A stretch of 64,000 nucleotides of DNA from Cyclobacterium sp. SYSU L10401 (GTDB lineage: Bacteria > Bacteroidota > Bacteroidia > Cytophagales > Cyclobacteriaceae): contig NZ_WOFO01000004.1 of the NCBI RefSeq assembly GCF_010993705.1, positions 124,001-188,000 of the forward strand. The letters are read 5' to 3'. Of the stretch, positions 56,617 through 64,000 are shown one piece after another. A program made the translations under genes and the position numbers. Each line of letters begins with the position of its first letter. The first letter of the stretch is position 1. The notes below the pieces were generated by a model that made no database searches, was not told where the DNA came from, and worked only from the letters and a program-made list of their open reading frames with translations.

Positions 56617-57678
56617 ATGAAATTCAAACCTGGAGTAAAGTATGGTGAAGAGCTTAAAGACCTGATAGCATACGCCAAGGAAAGCGAATTTGCGATGCCC
56701 GCTGTAAACTGCATCAATAGCAATACCGTCAATGCGGTATTAGAAACGGCTAAGAAGGTGAATTCACCGGTAATGATTCAGTTTTCAAACGGGGGGGCGC
56801 AATTTTTCGCAGGAAAAGGTCTTCCCAACGACAAACAACAGGCTTCCATTGCCGGTGGTGTATCCGGTGCCATGCACGTACAAAAAATGGCAGAAGTATA
56901 TGGAGTTCCGGTCATTTTGCACACCGATCATGCAGCAAAAAAACTGCTGCCCTGGATAGATGGACTGCTAGAAGAAGGCAAAGCCTACTATGAGGCTTTT
57001 AAGAAACCATTGTTCAGTTCCCATATGTTGGACCTGTCCGAAGAACCTTTGGAAGAAAATATTGAGATTTCAGTAAAATATTTCAAGGAATTTGCCAAAT
57101 TAAAGATGGCGATTGAGATTGAACTGGGTGTCACAGGTGGAGAAGAAGACGGGGTGGATAATACCGAAGTAGACAGTTCTAAACTTTACACCCAACCAGA
57201 GGAAGTTGCTTATGCCTATGCAGAACTGAAAAAAGTGAATGACCTGTTTACCGTAGCAGCAGCCTTTGGAAATGTACATGGGGTGTACAAACCAGGAAAT
57301 GTTTCCCTTAAGCCGAAAATCCTGAAGAATTCCCAGGACTTTATCAATGAAAAATTTGGTACCATAGGCAAACCTGTCAATTTCGTTTTCCATGGTGGAT
57401 CCGGTTCCACTGTGGAAGAGATCAGAGAAGCCAATAGCTATGGTTCCATCAAAATGAATATCGATACCGATCTTCAGTGGGCCTTTTGGGAGGGTGTTTT
57501 GAAGTATTATCATGAAAAAGAAGGCTATCTTCAAACCCAACTCGGAAACCCAGAGGGAGCAGATAACCCCAATAAAAAATCTTATGACCCCCGGGTATGG
57601 CTGAGGAAGGGCGAAGAAAATTTCGGAAAAAGACTTGAACTGGCTTTTGACATGCTCAATGCCATCAATAGGAATTAA
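56617..57678 (+). CDS. fbaA: Class II fructose-bisphosphate aldolase
   Basis: A 353-residue zinc-dependent aldolase that cleaves fructose 1,6-bisphosphate to dihydroxyacetone phosphate and glyceraldehyde 3-phosphate in glycolysis, or joins them in gluconeogenesis. It has VPVILHTDHAAKKLLPW with the zinc His and catalytic Asp (about residues 107-123), IEIELGVTGGEEDGVDN (about 165-182), FGNVHGVYKPGNV with another zinc His (about 218-230) and the phosphate-binding VFHGGSGST (about 256-264). The length and the VTGGEEDG block fit class IIA (FbaA). A strong terminator follows. It is a single-gene unit between accessory clusters. Confidence 0.96.
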   Translation: MKFKPGVKYGEELKDLIAYAKESEFAMPAVNCINSNTVNAVLETAKKVNSPVMIQFSNGGAQFFAGKGLPNDKQQASIAGGVSGAMHVQKMAEVYGVPVILHTDHAAKKLLPWIDGLLEEGKAYYEAFKKPLFSSHMLDLSEEPLEENIEISVKYFKEFAKLKMAIEIELGVTGGEEDGVDNTEVDSSKLYTQPEEVAYAYAELKKVNDLFTVAAAFGNVHGVYKPGNVSLKPKILKNSQDFINEKFGTIGKPVNFVFHGGSGSTVEEIREANSYGSIKMNIDTDLQWAFWEGVLKYYHEKEGYLQTQLGNPEGADNPNKKSYDPRVWLRKGEENFGKRLELAFDMLNAINRN

Positions 57679-57697
57679 ATACCAGATTCTCTGACGT

Positions 57698-57731
57698 AAA
57701 AAAAAGCTACCCCAATCGGGTAGCTTTTTTT
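57698..57731 (+). terminator. Intrinsic terminator of the aldolase gene
   Basis: AAAAAAGCTACCC and GGGTAGCTTTTTT form a perfect stem with a 5-base loop and long T run, starting about 20 bp past the aldolase stop. Confidence 0.9.
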
Positions 57732-57809
57732 GGTTTAGGAAAGACTGAGCCAAACGATTGGCCTGATTTTTTTATTCTTTCTCAAATATCAGATCAATGC
57801 CATTTCCAA

Positions 57810-59912
57810 TCAAGGGTTCAGCCATTGCTGTAAATAGGCACTCCTTTCTATGGGATCCGACACTTGTCTGGACATTTTCTGGCTAGCCGGCAGGCTTTCC
57901 GACCACCCTGGCAATGCCATTTCTTCCGCTGATTCACTTTCCAGAACCAGTGGATTTCTATTGGCAAGATTTTTCAGAAGATCTGGTAAATCATAGTAGG
58001 GCAATGCACCTGCCACTGTATATGCTACATTGGCAGGATCATAATTTTCCTGTTCCACCAGGGTTTTGTAGGCAACCATGGGGTCAATCAGGGCTATAGA
58101 AGCAATATCCGGATTGTAATTGGCCGCATGCAGCAATACTGCCGCCATCTGACCTTTGGCAAGGCTTTTAATTTCATCGGCTCCCTGGGACTCCTGCAAT
58201 ACCTTAACCAGCCGATTGACATCCCCCGCATGAAGCCCTACAATACTTCGTCCGATCAGGATACTCCCAAACCAAAGGTTATAAGATTCTCCCTGGAAAT
58301 TTGAATCCCCTGTAAATCCCCCATTACCCATCTCCCCGGTATTCAGCAGGTCTGGTGCCAGGACCATATGACCTGCCTTCACCAGTTCCTCCATGGTACC
58401 TCCTCTTCCCGCATCAGTTTCTTTCCCATCGGGATCCAAATAAACTACGGCTTTGGATGTCGTGATATCGGGTTTCATCAAGAGAAAAGGAACCCAATAA
58501 TCCCCTTCACCTTTCATCAAATGCTTTTCTACGGTATACCCCTCTCTTTGAAATCTACCCGTCATCATGGTTTCCACATCCTCGCCGGGCTCCCGATAGC
58601 CTGAAAGTACTCTTGAATGGTTTACCCGTTCGGCCAGGCTACCGGCAACCTTATCAGGAGCAAATTCCTGGTTGAGTTCATGGATGGTTTTGCCCTTATA
58701 GCTGCTGAGCACCTGCCCGGTCGGGGTGACCTGTAGCTCCTCACGGGTCAGTGTATCTATGTTCTGGTCTTTGAAAGATCCGGGTAAATCCAGGTGTTTT
58801 TGAAAAAAGGCATACATGGCCTCTCTGTTTTTTAGGGTGGAAGCATGCCCATCATCATCCTCCACCATGTCAAACCTATCTGAGTGACCATAGGCATCGT
58901 AGATTCTTTGCACTTGCTGCCTTGTCTCCCGGGCTCCGGCGATGTTGAAAATATCCCGCGTTGTGGTGATCATCAGGTTGGGTTGGGGTGCTCTTACCAG
59001 CAACAGGTCAGGCTGGTCTAGTCCGGCAGCAATACCCCTGTAAAAATTTTGTTCGGCATCCTGAGGACCATGGGTGAGCAGTAAGCGCCTGAAATTGGTA
59101 ATGTAATTTTCCGGAGCAGACGCATAGATGCGGCTGTCAAAAGCAGCAATATAAGCCGACTGGGTTCCTCCTCCGGATCGACCCGTAATACCTATTCTGT
59201 TTTGATCCACTTCACTGCGACTAACCAGATAATCCACTGCCCGGATACCATCCCATATCATGTATTTTGCCTGAGAAGTACCGGCAATAAATGCCTGGGC
59301 ACCAGGATAGGAGTGTTGTTTGGTGGGCCCGCCAATGGTAGGTTCATTGGTCGCCGGGTCAAAGTATTCCAACCGCTCTCCCTGCCCTACCGGATCAAAT
59401 GCGAATACGATAAATCCCTTTTTGACCAGGTTAAGTATCACGTGTTGGTAGGTGGAGCTCCTGTAAGATTCCAGGGCATGTCCCGAACAGTAAATGATGG
59501 CAGGTGCCTTCCCTGGTAAATCATCCGGTAAAAAGAGGCTGCCACTTACAAAAAAGCCGGGTTGGGATTGAAAGACGATATGCTCCATGCGAAAACCTTC
59601 CTTTTGTACCCTCCGCGTTATTTCGGCTTCCAAAGGCGTCTTCTCTGGAAAAGGACCTACTACCTCTTGTAACCTGGACTTGATTTGGACTTGCCAGTCT
59701 TCCCAATCTGCTTGTGTTTGTACCTTTTCCAGGGCCTTTTCCCGGGCTTCCAACAAGGCAAAAGCCTGTCGGGTCTGGTACCTGTATAAAGCATTGGGCC
59801 CATCTGTGAAGCTGACCCATTGGGGTTGGATGACTTTTAAATCTTCCTGTGCCTGGGCAGGTAAAAACCAGAAGACAAGTGCTAATGTGGTCAAAAAAAG
59901 GAATTTAAACAT
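57810..59912 (-). CDS. Exported double alpha/beta hydrolase (acetyl-xylan-esterase-like)
   Basis: A 700-residue protein from the ATG at 59912 (MFKFLFLTTLALVFWFLPAQAQ is a clean signal peptide; the upstream Met at 59933 adds only a short tail). The first hydrolase domain (about 100-385) has the oxyanion region PAIIYCSGH, the nucleophile elbow GITGRSGGGTQSAY (Ser near 250) and EDDGHAS with a likely catalytic His. The second domain (about 480-690) repeats the fold (AVVYLDPDGKETDAGRGG) but has SLAKGQMAAVLLHAA where GxSxG is expected, so its nucleophile is lost. Such tandem esterases deacetylate or de-esterify plant and algal polysaccharides. It lies downstream of the Gfo/Idh/MocA gene with a 146-bp gap, on the same strand. 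Confidence 0.88.
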   Translation of the reverse strand: MFKFLFLTTLALVFWFLPAQAQEDLKVIQPQWVSFTDGPNALYRYQTRQAFALLEAREKALEKVQTQADWEDWQVQIKSRLQEVVGPFPEKTPLEAEITRRVQKEGFRMEHIVFQSQPGFFVSGSLFLPDDLPGKAPAIIYCSGHALESYRSSTYQHVILNLVKKGFIVFAFDPVGQGERLEYFDPATNEPTIGGPTKQHSYPGAQAFIAGTSQAKYMIWDGIRAVDYLVSRSEVDQNRIGITGRSGGGTQSAYIAAFDSRIYASAPENYITNFRRLLLTHGPQDAEQNFYRGIAAGLDQPDLLLVRAPQPNLMITTTRDIFNIAGARETRQQVQRIYDAYGHSDRFDMVEDDDGHASTLKNREAMYAFFQKHLDLPGSFKDQNIDTLTREELQVTPTGQVLSSYKGKTIHELNQEFAPDKVAGSLAERVNHSRVLSGYREPGEDVETMMTGRFQREGYTVEKHLMKGEGDYWVPFLLMKPDITTSKAVVYLDPDGKETDAGRGGTMEELVKAGHMVLAPDLLNTGEMGNGGFTGDSNFQGESYNLWFGSILIGRSIVGLHAGDVNRLVKVLQESQGADEIKSLAKGQMAAVLLHAANYNPDIASIALIDPMVAYKTLVEQENYDPANVAYTVAGALPYYDLPDLLKNLANRNPLVLESESAEEMALPGWSESLPASQKMSRQVSDPIERSAYLQQWLNP

Positions 59913-60058
59913 GGTATGGGGATTTATTGACATAAATATAGAGGTAAAAAATAAGACTTATTTTTCTCTTGAACCACAAAAGTCAAATAAGTCTTATCGT
60001 TATTTTAATCCTGCAGAAAACTGCTTTCAATAGGCTGAATCAGGAAATCTTAGGTAAA

Positions 60059-61429
60059 CTATACCTGATCAGGAACCACATAAGGCGGTCTGCTGGGTCT
60101 GGTCAGCATGGTATCTGCCTCCGTATCATTGGCAAATTTTTCATAATCACCCATAAACTTCAATCCCCTTCCCAGCCGATAGGAAATATTGGCCATCAAT
60201 GGGAGAGCTGAGGAGTAGTACCCTTCCATGATATCACAATTCAGGCTTTCTTTTTTACCATCCCTGACAGCATCCAGGAAGTTGGCATAATGTTCTGCAC
60301 CTCCCGGGGCTGCCAGTACATTGGAACCTGAGTCCTGTGGTGCTGCCTCCTGGGAGCTGGCAAAAGGCTCTTTTTCATCCTGTCTGAAAGCTTTCCAGGT
60401 ACTGCCATTCAATTCCAGGTATCCATCGGTTCCATAAAACATGTTCCCGATTTTGATGTCCAGGCTGGACTCCCCATGGGTATACCTGCCCCGGGTTTCA
60501 AATTCCAACATTTTTCCATCATCATATTTAAAAACAGAAGTTTGGGTGTTGGGCGTTTCCTGAGAACATTCCTGAGGAGAAATACCATAAATATCCCCTG
60601 ATGAGAATACCGAAACAGGATGTTCATTTTTGTTTAATCCCCACCTGGCTACATCAAATTGGTGGGGTCCCTGGTTTCCGGTATCACCATTGCCGGTATC
60701 CCAGTGCCAATGCCAGTTGTAGTGCCCTTTTTTCTCATTATATGCCCTATAGGGTGCAGGTCCTAGCCATAAATCATAATGCAGACCCTCCGGAGGGGTA
60801 CTGTCTCTGGCTATACCAAAAGAATTTCTGGGTTTGTAACAAAGTCCCCTGGCCATGTATACCTCTCCAATGTTTCCATCATGCAAAAACTTCATGGCTT
60901 CCATCACATTTTTAATGGAGCGGTTTTGGAAACCCACCTGTACGATGCGGTCATATTTTCTGGCCGCTTCGATCATTTTTCTCCCTTCGAAGACATTGTG
61001 ACTGGCAGGCTTTTCGACATACACATGTTTCCCTGCCTGACAGGCCCATATGGTGCCCAAAGCGTGCCAATGATTGGGCGTAGCAAAGGATAAGGCATCC
61101 ACTTCCGGATCTTCAAAAACCCTGCGCATGTCATACTCTGTACCAGGTGTATCTCCCACCCTATCGTTGACCAATTTTACCTTCTCTGCCCAGGTATTTT
61201 CATCCACGTCGCATAAGGTCTTGATCACCACGTTGCGGCTCTCCTTCAGTTTGCAAAACTGGTTGATGTGGTTGGTACCTTGTCCTCTGATCCCAATTAT
61301 CGCCAGGTGCATCCTGTCGTTGGCGCCCATGATGTTTCCATAGGATTTGGCACTCATGCTCATGCCCGCTAAAGCCACTCCGGCACTACCCATCAAACTC
61401 TTTTTAATAAATTCTCTTCTTTCGGTCAT
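60059..61429 (-). CDS. Tat-exported Gfo/Idh/MocA family oxidoreductase
   Basis: A 456-residue NAD(P)-dependent oxidoreductase with a Tat signal (MTERREFIKKSLMGSAGVAL). The nucleotide-binding start HLAIIGIRGQGTNHINQF keeps the Rossmann pattern with an Arg in place of one Gly. The catalytic EKP motif is YVEKPASHN (about 124-132) and WHWHWDTGNGDTGNQGPHQF is a distinctive His/Trp-rich catalytic block (about 225-250). LGPAPYRAYNEKKGHYN is typical of the exported subgroup. It is 30 bp downstream of the isomerase-like gene on the same strand. It probably interconverts hydroxyl and keto groups on a sugar outside the cytoplasm. It is not a close copy of the 18973-20370 protein. Confidence 0.92.
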   Translation of the reverse strand: MTERREFIKKSLMGSAGVALAGMSMSAKSYGNIMGANDRMHLAIIGIRGQGTNHINQFCKLKESRNVVIKTLCDVDENTWAEKVKLVNDRVGDTPGTEYDMRRVFEDPEVDALSFATPNHWHALGTIWACQAGKHVYVEKPASHNVFEGRKMIEAARKYDRIVQVGFQNRSIKNVMEAMKFLHDGNIGEVYMARGLCYKPRNSFGIARDSTPPEGLHYDLWLGPAPYRAYNEKKGHYNWHWHWDTGNGDTGNQGPHQFDVARWGLNKNEHPVSVFSSGDIYGISPQECSQETPNTQTSVFKYDDGKMLEFETRGRYTHGESSLDIKIGNMFYGTDGYLELNGSTWKAFRQDEKEPFASSQEAAPQDSGSNVLAAPGGAEHYANFLDAVRDGKKESLNCDIMEGYYSSALPLMANISYRLGRGLKFMGDYEKFANDTEADTMLTRPSRPPYVVPDQV

Positions 61430-61459
61430 TATTCTTTTTGGTTTTTAATTGATCGACTG

Positions 61460-62347
61460 TTATAAATTGGCAATAAACTTTTCAAACATTTGCTTTTGGG
61501 CCATCATGGAGGCCACTTTATCCGCAGGATTGCTGTGGGCCTCCAATAAAATCCACCCCTGGTAGTTGGCTTTGTCCAACAAGCGGAAAAGGTCCTGGTA
61601 AGGATAATCGTTTTCATCAAAAGCCCTTACATGAGTCGTGTCTCCCAACCACTCCTTCACCATATCAAAATTGGCTTCCAGGCCAGGATCCACCAAATCC
61701 GTATCATTGCTGTTCCAGCAAATGCGTACATTGGAAGAAGTTACCTGGTCAAATATGGCTTTCATCACGGGAAGTTGCTGGGTAATCCTGCCATGTACTT
61801 CCACCCGGACCAATTGTCCGTGATCAGCACCAAATTCCCCAACCTCGCTGAAGGATTTAGCGATTTGGGCAATGGTCTTTTCCCTGGAAACCCCTTCAGG
61901 AAGCGTATTGGGCTTAACCTTGATCCCTGTGGCTCCAATATCATGACAAAGCTTTATATAAGCCTTGGTCTGCCTGATATTTTCTACAACCAATGCCGGA
62001 TCAGAACTGTGGTACTCAAAATTGCTACCATAGCCCACACAAGTAACGGGACTGTCTTCAAACCTTTTTCTTACATCATCCCTTTTGGTCTGGCTCAAAT
62101 GGGCCTCCACCCCATGGGCATGCTCGGTCCGCAATTCTACTCCTTTGTATCCCGTTTTTTCACAATTGCTGATCAATTCGGGTAAAGACCAGTCCTTACC
62201 CCAAAGATAGGTGACCAGACCAAAATCCATCTTGGATACCTTTGGCAGGGCAACCGAGGTGGACAAGCTACCCATGGTCCCCAGAAAAAGGCTGGATAGC
62301 ATGCTTTTCTTCAGGAATTCTCTTCTGTCATTTTGGTTTTCATTCAT
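61460..62347 (-). CDS. Tat-exported sugar isomerase/epimerase-like TIM barrel
   Basis: A 295-residue protein with a Tat leader (NDRREFLKKSMLSSLFLG). The mature part is an AP_endonuc_2/xylose-isomerase-like TIM barrel: MDFGLVTYLWGKDWSLPELI, GYKGVELRTEHAHGVE, GATGIKVKPNTLPEG, LVRVEVHGRITQQLPVMKAI, NVRICWNSNDTDLV and GWILLEAHSNPADK. Glu and Asp/His side chains on strand ends (ELRTEHAHG, EVHGR, EAHSN) would hold a divalent metal. Related enzymes epimerise keto sugars at C3 or isomerise aldose and ketose. It is 5 bp from the upstream esterase gene and 30 bp from the downstream oxidoreductase, so they form one operon. The exported location is unusual for isomerases and matches the exported oxidoreductase next to it. 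Confidence 0.9.
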   Translation of the reverse strand: MNENQNDRREFLKKSMLSSLFLGTMGSLSTSVALPKVSKMDFGLVTYLWGKDWSLPELISNCEKTGYKGVELRTEHAHGVEAHLSQTKRDDVRKRFEDSPVTCVGYGSNFEYHSSDPALVVENIRQTKAYIKLCHDIGATGIKVKPNTLPEGVSREKTIAQIAKSFSEVGEFGADHGQLVRVEVHGRITQQLPVMKAIFDQVTSSNVRICWNSNDTDLVDPGLEANFDMVKEWLGDTTHVRAFDENDYPYQDLFRLLDKANYQGWILLEAHSNPADKVASMMAQKQMFEKFIANL

Positions 62348-62352
62348 TACGC

Positions 62353-63555
62353 TTACCAGTTAATGTTAAATATGGAAGTGATCCCATCCTCAGGAAAAGG
62401 CTGTTCTTCATTAAAGGGGTATAAAGCCTCCTGCTCCTCCACTACTACTTTTTCTTCTCTTAGCCTGCCATCTTCATACAAGGCTTTGGAGAGGTCCAAT
62501 CCCAGGTACCTGGCCAGAAAAGGATAGACCGCCTGGCGTTTTTTATCGTCATAACCATGGTTATCCTCTGGGATATGAATGTTTTGTACCCTTTCTTGCC
62601 GGCCTTTGAGCCCATAGATGTATTGCAGGTGAGGGTATTCTACCTGGGGTGTATTTTTGGTCCAGTCCCCACCAACAGATACCAGTAAAAGTGGCTTTGG
62701 GGCTATCACTCCCGCAATTTCTACATTATTCGTTTGGAAATTTTTGGTTTTATGTATGGGCATGCCACTTTCACACACACAACCTCCAAAGAAATGTGCA
62801 GAGACCATGACCACAGGTACGACCACATCAATCCTGTCGTCCACAGCAGCCAAAAGGAATGTTTGGGTAGCACCCCCGGAAGCCCCTGTTACGGCCAAGC
62901 GCTCAGGGTCTGCCCCCATAGACAGGATAAAATCCACTCCCCGGATACTGTTCCACAATTGAAGTTTCAGGACTTCCCCATCTTCCCGGTGATCCCAACC
63001 CTGTTCTTTTTGCTGACCATAGCCTACGGCATCATAAGCCCAGACCATGGCGCCCATTCTGGCCATGGAAGCAAACCGCTTTTGGGCATCAGCCCGGTAA
63101 CGGCCTACATCCCCCTCCTTATCCCAATGGCCATGGGGACTCAGGATACCGGGTGCTTTACCGTCGGATTCGGCTGGCATGTACAGGCTTCCGGTGACAA
63201 ATACTCCGGGTAAACTTTCGAAAGCTACATTTTGAACTTTATACCCATCATACTCCCTGACTTCTCCCATGATGGGGTTCATCGGTCCTTTTTCAGGCAT
63301 TTTGTCCAGGCCTGTTCCTTTTAAGATTTGCTTACGAATGGCTTTGGCCCTTTTATCCCAGGCCTTTTCGCTGGTATACTCAGAGCGCATCATTTGAAGG
63401 AAACTTGCACCTTCTTCTTCTGTCCAGTGCGCCCCCACACAAAGCATATCGGATTCATCTGCCGATTGGGCTTGCAATTCACAACGCGGGCTTAGTAGTA
63501 AAATAAGAGCGAGGCCAAGCCATGCCATCGGTTGGGGATTCATTTTAATTTTCAT
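62353..63555 (-). CDS. Exported alpha/beta hydrolase (acetyl-xylan-esterase-like)
   Basis: A 400-residue protein with a signal peptide (MAWLGLALILLLSPRCELQAQ); a Cys lies close to the end of the hydrophobic stretch, so lipidation is possible. The hydrolase fold has GILSPHGHWDKEGDVGRY, the nucleophile elbow VTGASGGATQTFLL (Ser near 222) and the late catalytic His in EDNHGYDDKKR (about 345). AVGYGQQKEQGWDH and the Cys-bearing FFGGCVCESGMP are features of the acetyl-xylan/7-O-acetyl esterase-like subgroup in marine Bacteroidota. It lies 11 bp after the truncated hydrolase gene and 5 bp before the isomerase-like gene. It probably removes acyl groups from an oligosaccharide. Confidence 0.88.
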   Translation of the reverse strand: MKIKMNPQPMAWLGLALILLLSPRCELQAQSADESDMLCVGAHWTEEEGASFLQMMRSEYTSEKAWDKRAKAIRKQILKGTGLDKMPEKGPMNPIMGEVREYDGYKVQNVAFESLPGVFVTGSLYMPAESDGKAPGILSPHGHWDKEGDVGRYRADAQKRFASMARMGAMVWAYDAVGYGQQKEQGWDHREDGEVLKLQLWNSIRGVDFILSMGADPERLAVTGASGGATQTFLLAAVDDRIDVVVPVVMVSAHFFGGCVCESGMPIHKTKNFQTNNVEIAGVIAPKPLLLVSVGGDWTKNTPQVEYPHLQYIYGLKGRQERVQNIHIPEDNHGYDDKKRQAVYPFLARYLGLDLSKALYEDGRLREEKVVVEEQEALYPFNEEQPFPEDGITSIFNINW

Positions 63556-63566
63556 ATAGAATTATT

Positions 63567-64000
63567 TTAAGCTTTAAGCCATTTATCCCACCAGGAAAAG
63601 GCTTCCTGCTGCATGGGTACATCAAACTTATGCGGACCAGGGTAATAGGATGCCTTGTAATGGTTGCGGTATCCGGCTTTTTCAAAAACGCTGGCCAGGA
63701 TATTATCGGCTTTCTTCATTTCCGGAAGGGTATACAACTGATCATCCTCATCATTCAATACCAGCGTCGGAAGAGGTACCCTGAGTCCCAATATTTCTGG
63801 AAAATCAAGCTCCTCCGGCAACCTTGGAATATAAGTCATCCAGGTATGGGTATAGGATTTGTTTAAAATAAAATCTGTCCATGTACTCATGAAACCAACA
63901 CAGACAGCACATTTGATCCTATGGTCTAATCCAGCCATCATGACCGTCCGGAGTCCTCCGCCCGATAAACCTCCACAACCTACCCTTTCTTCATCCACAT
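63567..64000 (-). CDS. Alpha/beta hydrolase, 5' end cut by the window edge
   Basis: The C-terminal 144 residues of an alpha/beta hydrolase; the frame is open to base 64000, where the sequence ends, so the N-terminus is missing. The nucleophile elbow CGGLSGGGLRTVMMAG is complete, with the acidic member of the triad probably in LNDEDDQLYTL and the His in YYPGPHKFDVP. The family is dienelactone-hydrolase or acetyl-xylan-esterase-like, distinct from the downstream copy by eye. The stop lies 11 bp before the next hydrolase gene, so it is the first visible gene of this operon. Whether a signal peptide exists cannot be told from the window. Confidence 0.88.
   Translation of the reverse strand, partial: VDEERVGCGGLSGGGLRTVMMAGLDHRIKCAVCVGFMSTWTDFILNKSYTHTWMTYIPRLPEELDFPEILGLRVPLPTLVLNDEDDQLYTLPEMKKADNILASVFEKAGYRNHYKASYYPGPHKFDVPMQQEAFSWWDKWLKA

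Overview
The window looks like a chromosomal segment of a marine-type member of Bacteroidota, probably close to Cyclobacteriaceae (Cyclobacterium, Echinicola, Algoriphagus). The reasons are SusC/SusD pairs, a TonB-dependent receptor with an STN domain next to a FecR/ECF-sigma pair, many sulfatases, lipoprotein signal peptides, Tat-exported Gfo/Idh/MocA proteins and Bacteroidota-style exopolysaccharide genes. The genus is an inference from protein style; no rRNA or tRNA gene was seen.

Layout. (1) 1-7009: three sulfatases, one cut by the left edge, a secreted TIM-barrel hydrolase-like lipoprotein and a decayed SusD remnant, which looks like an eroded sulfated-glycan locus. (2) 7010-12654: a low-density accessory stretch with palindromic repeats, a VOC protein, a broken SWIM/SNF2 helicase N-terminus, a DUF1778/GNAT toxin-antitoxin pair, a DUF885 peptidase-like lipoprotein and a MITE-like repeat. 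(3) 12655-33100: a co-directional minus-strand locus of ECF sigma, FecR, SusC, SusD, three FAD-dependent oxidoreductases, an internally deleted flavoprotein pseudogene, a Gfo/Idh/MocA oxidoreductase, a DUF1080 keto-disaccharide-hydrolase-type lipoprotein, another FAD oxidoreductase, a sulfatase and a last FAD oxidoreductase. It holds no recognisable classical glycoside hydrolase or polysaccharide lyase. (4) 33230-54449: a cupin protein, then an exopolysaccharide region. It carries glycosyltransferases, a 1364-residue hybrid sensor kinase, a LytTR regulator, a hexapeptide acyltransferase, a six-gene operon (half-length TolC-like protein, Wzz/BY-kinase-like protein, Wzy/ligase, GT2, GT4, Wzx flippase), a receiver domain fused to a priming sugar transferase with its own response regulator, and a UDP-glucuronate decarboxylase. 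(5) 54546-64000: a NIPSNAP protein, a substrate-binding-fold protein, class II fructose-bisphosphate aldolase, and a second catabolic cluster of two complete and one truncated alpha/beta hydrolases, a Tat-exported Gfo/Idh/MocA protein and a Tat-exported sugar isomerase/epimerase-like protein.

How the parts may work together. In region 3 the receptor, anti-sigma factor and sigma factor form a trans-envelope relay that would switch on uptake and processing when substrate arrives. The processing enzymes are nearly all exported oxidoreductases plus one DUF1080 protein and one sulfatase. This suggests periplasmic oxidation followed by elimination-type glycoside cleavage rather than hydrolysis. It is the best candidate for a poorly described system here. 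Region 4 would build and export a capsule or exopolysaccharide, with UDP-xylose as one possible donor and two-component control at the priming step.

All product calls rest on reading motifs by eye; no database search was run.
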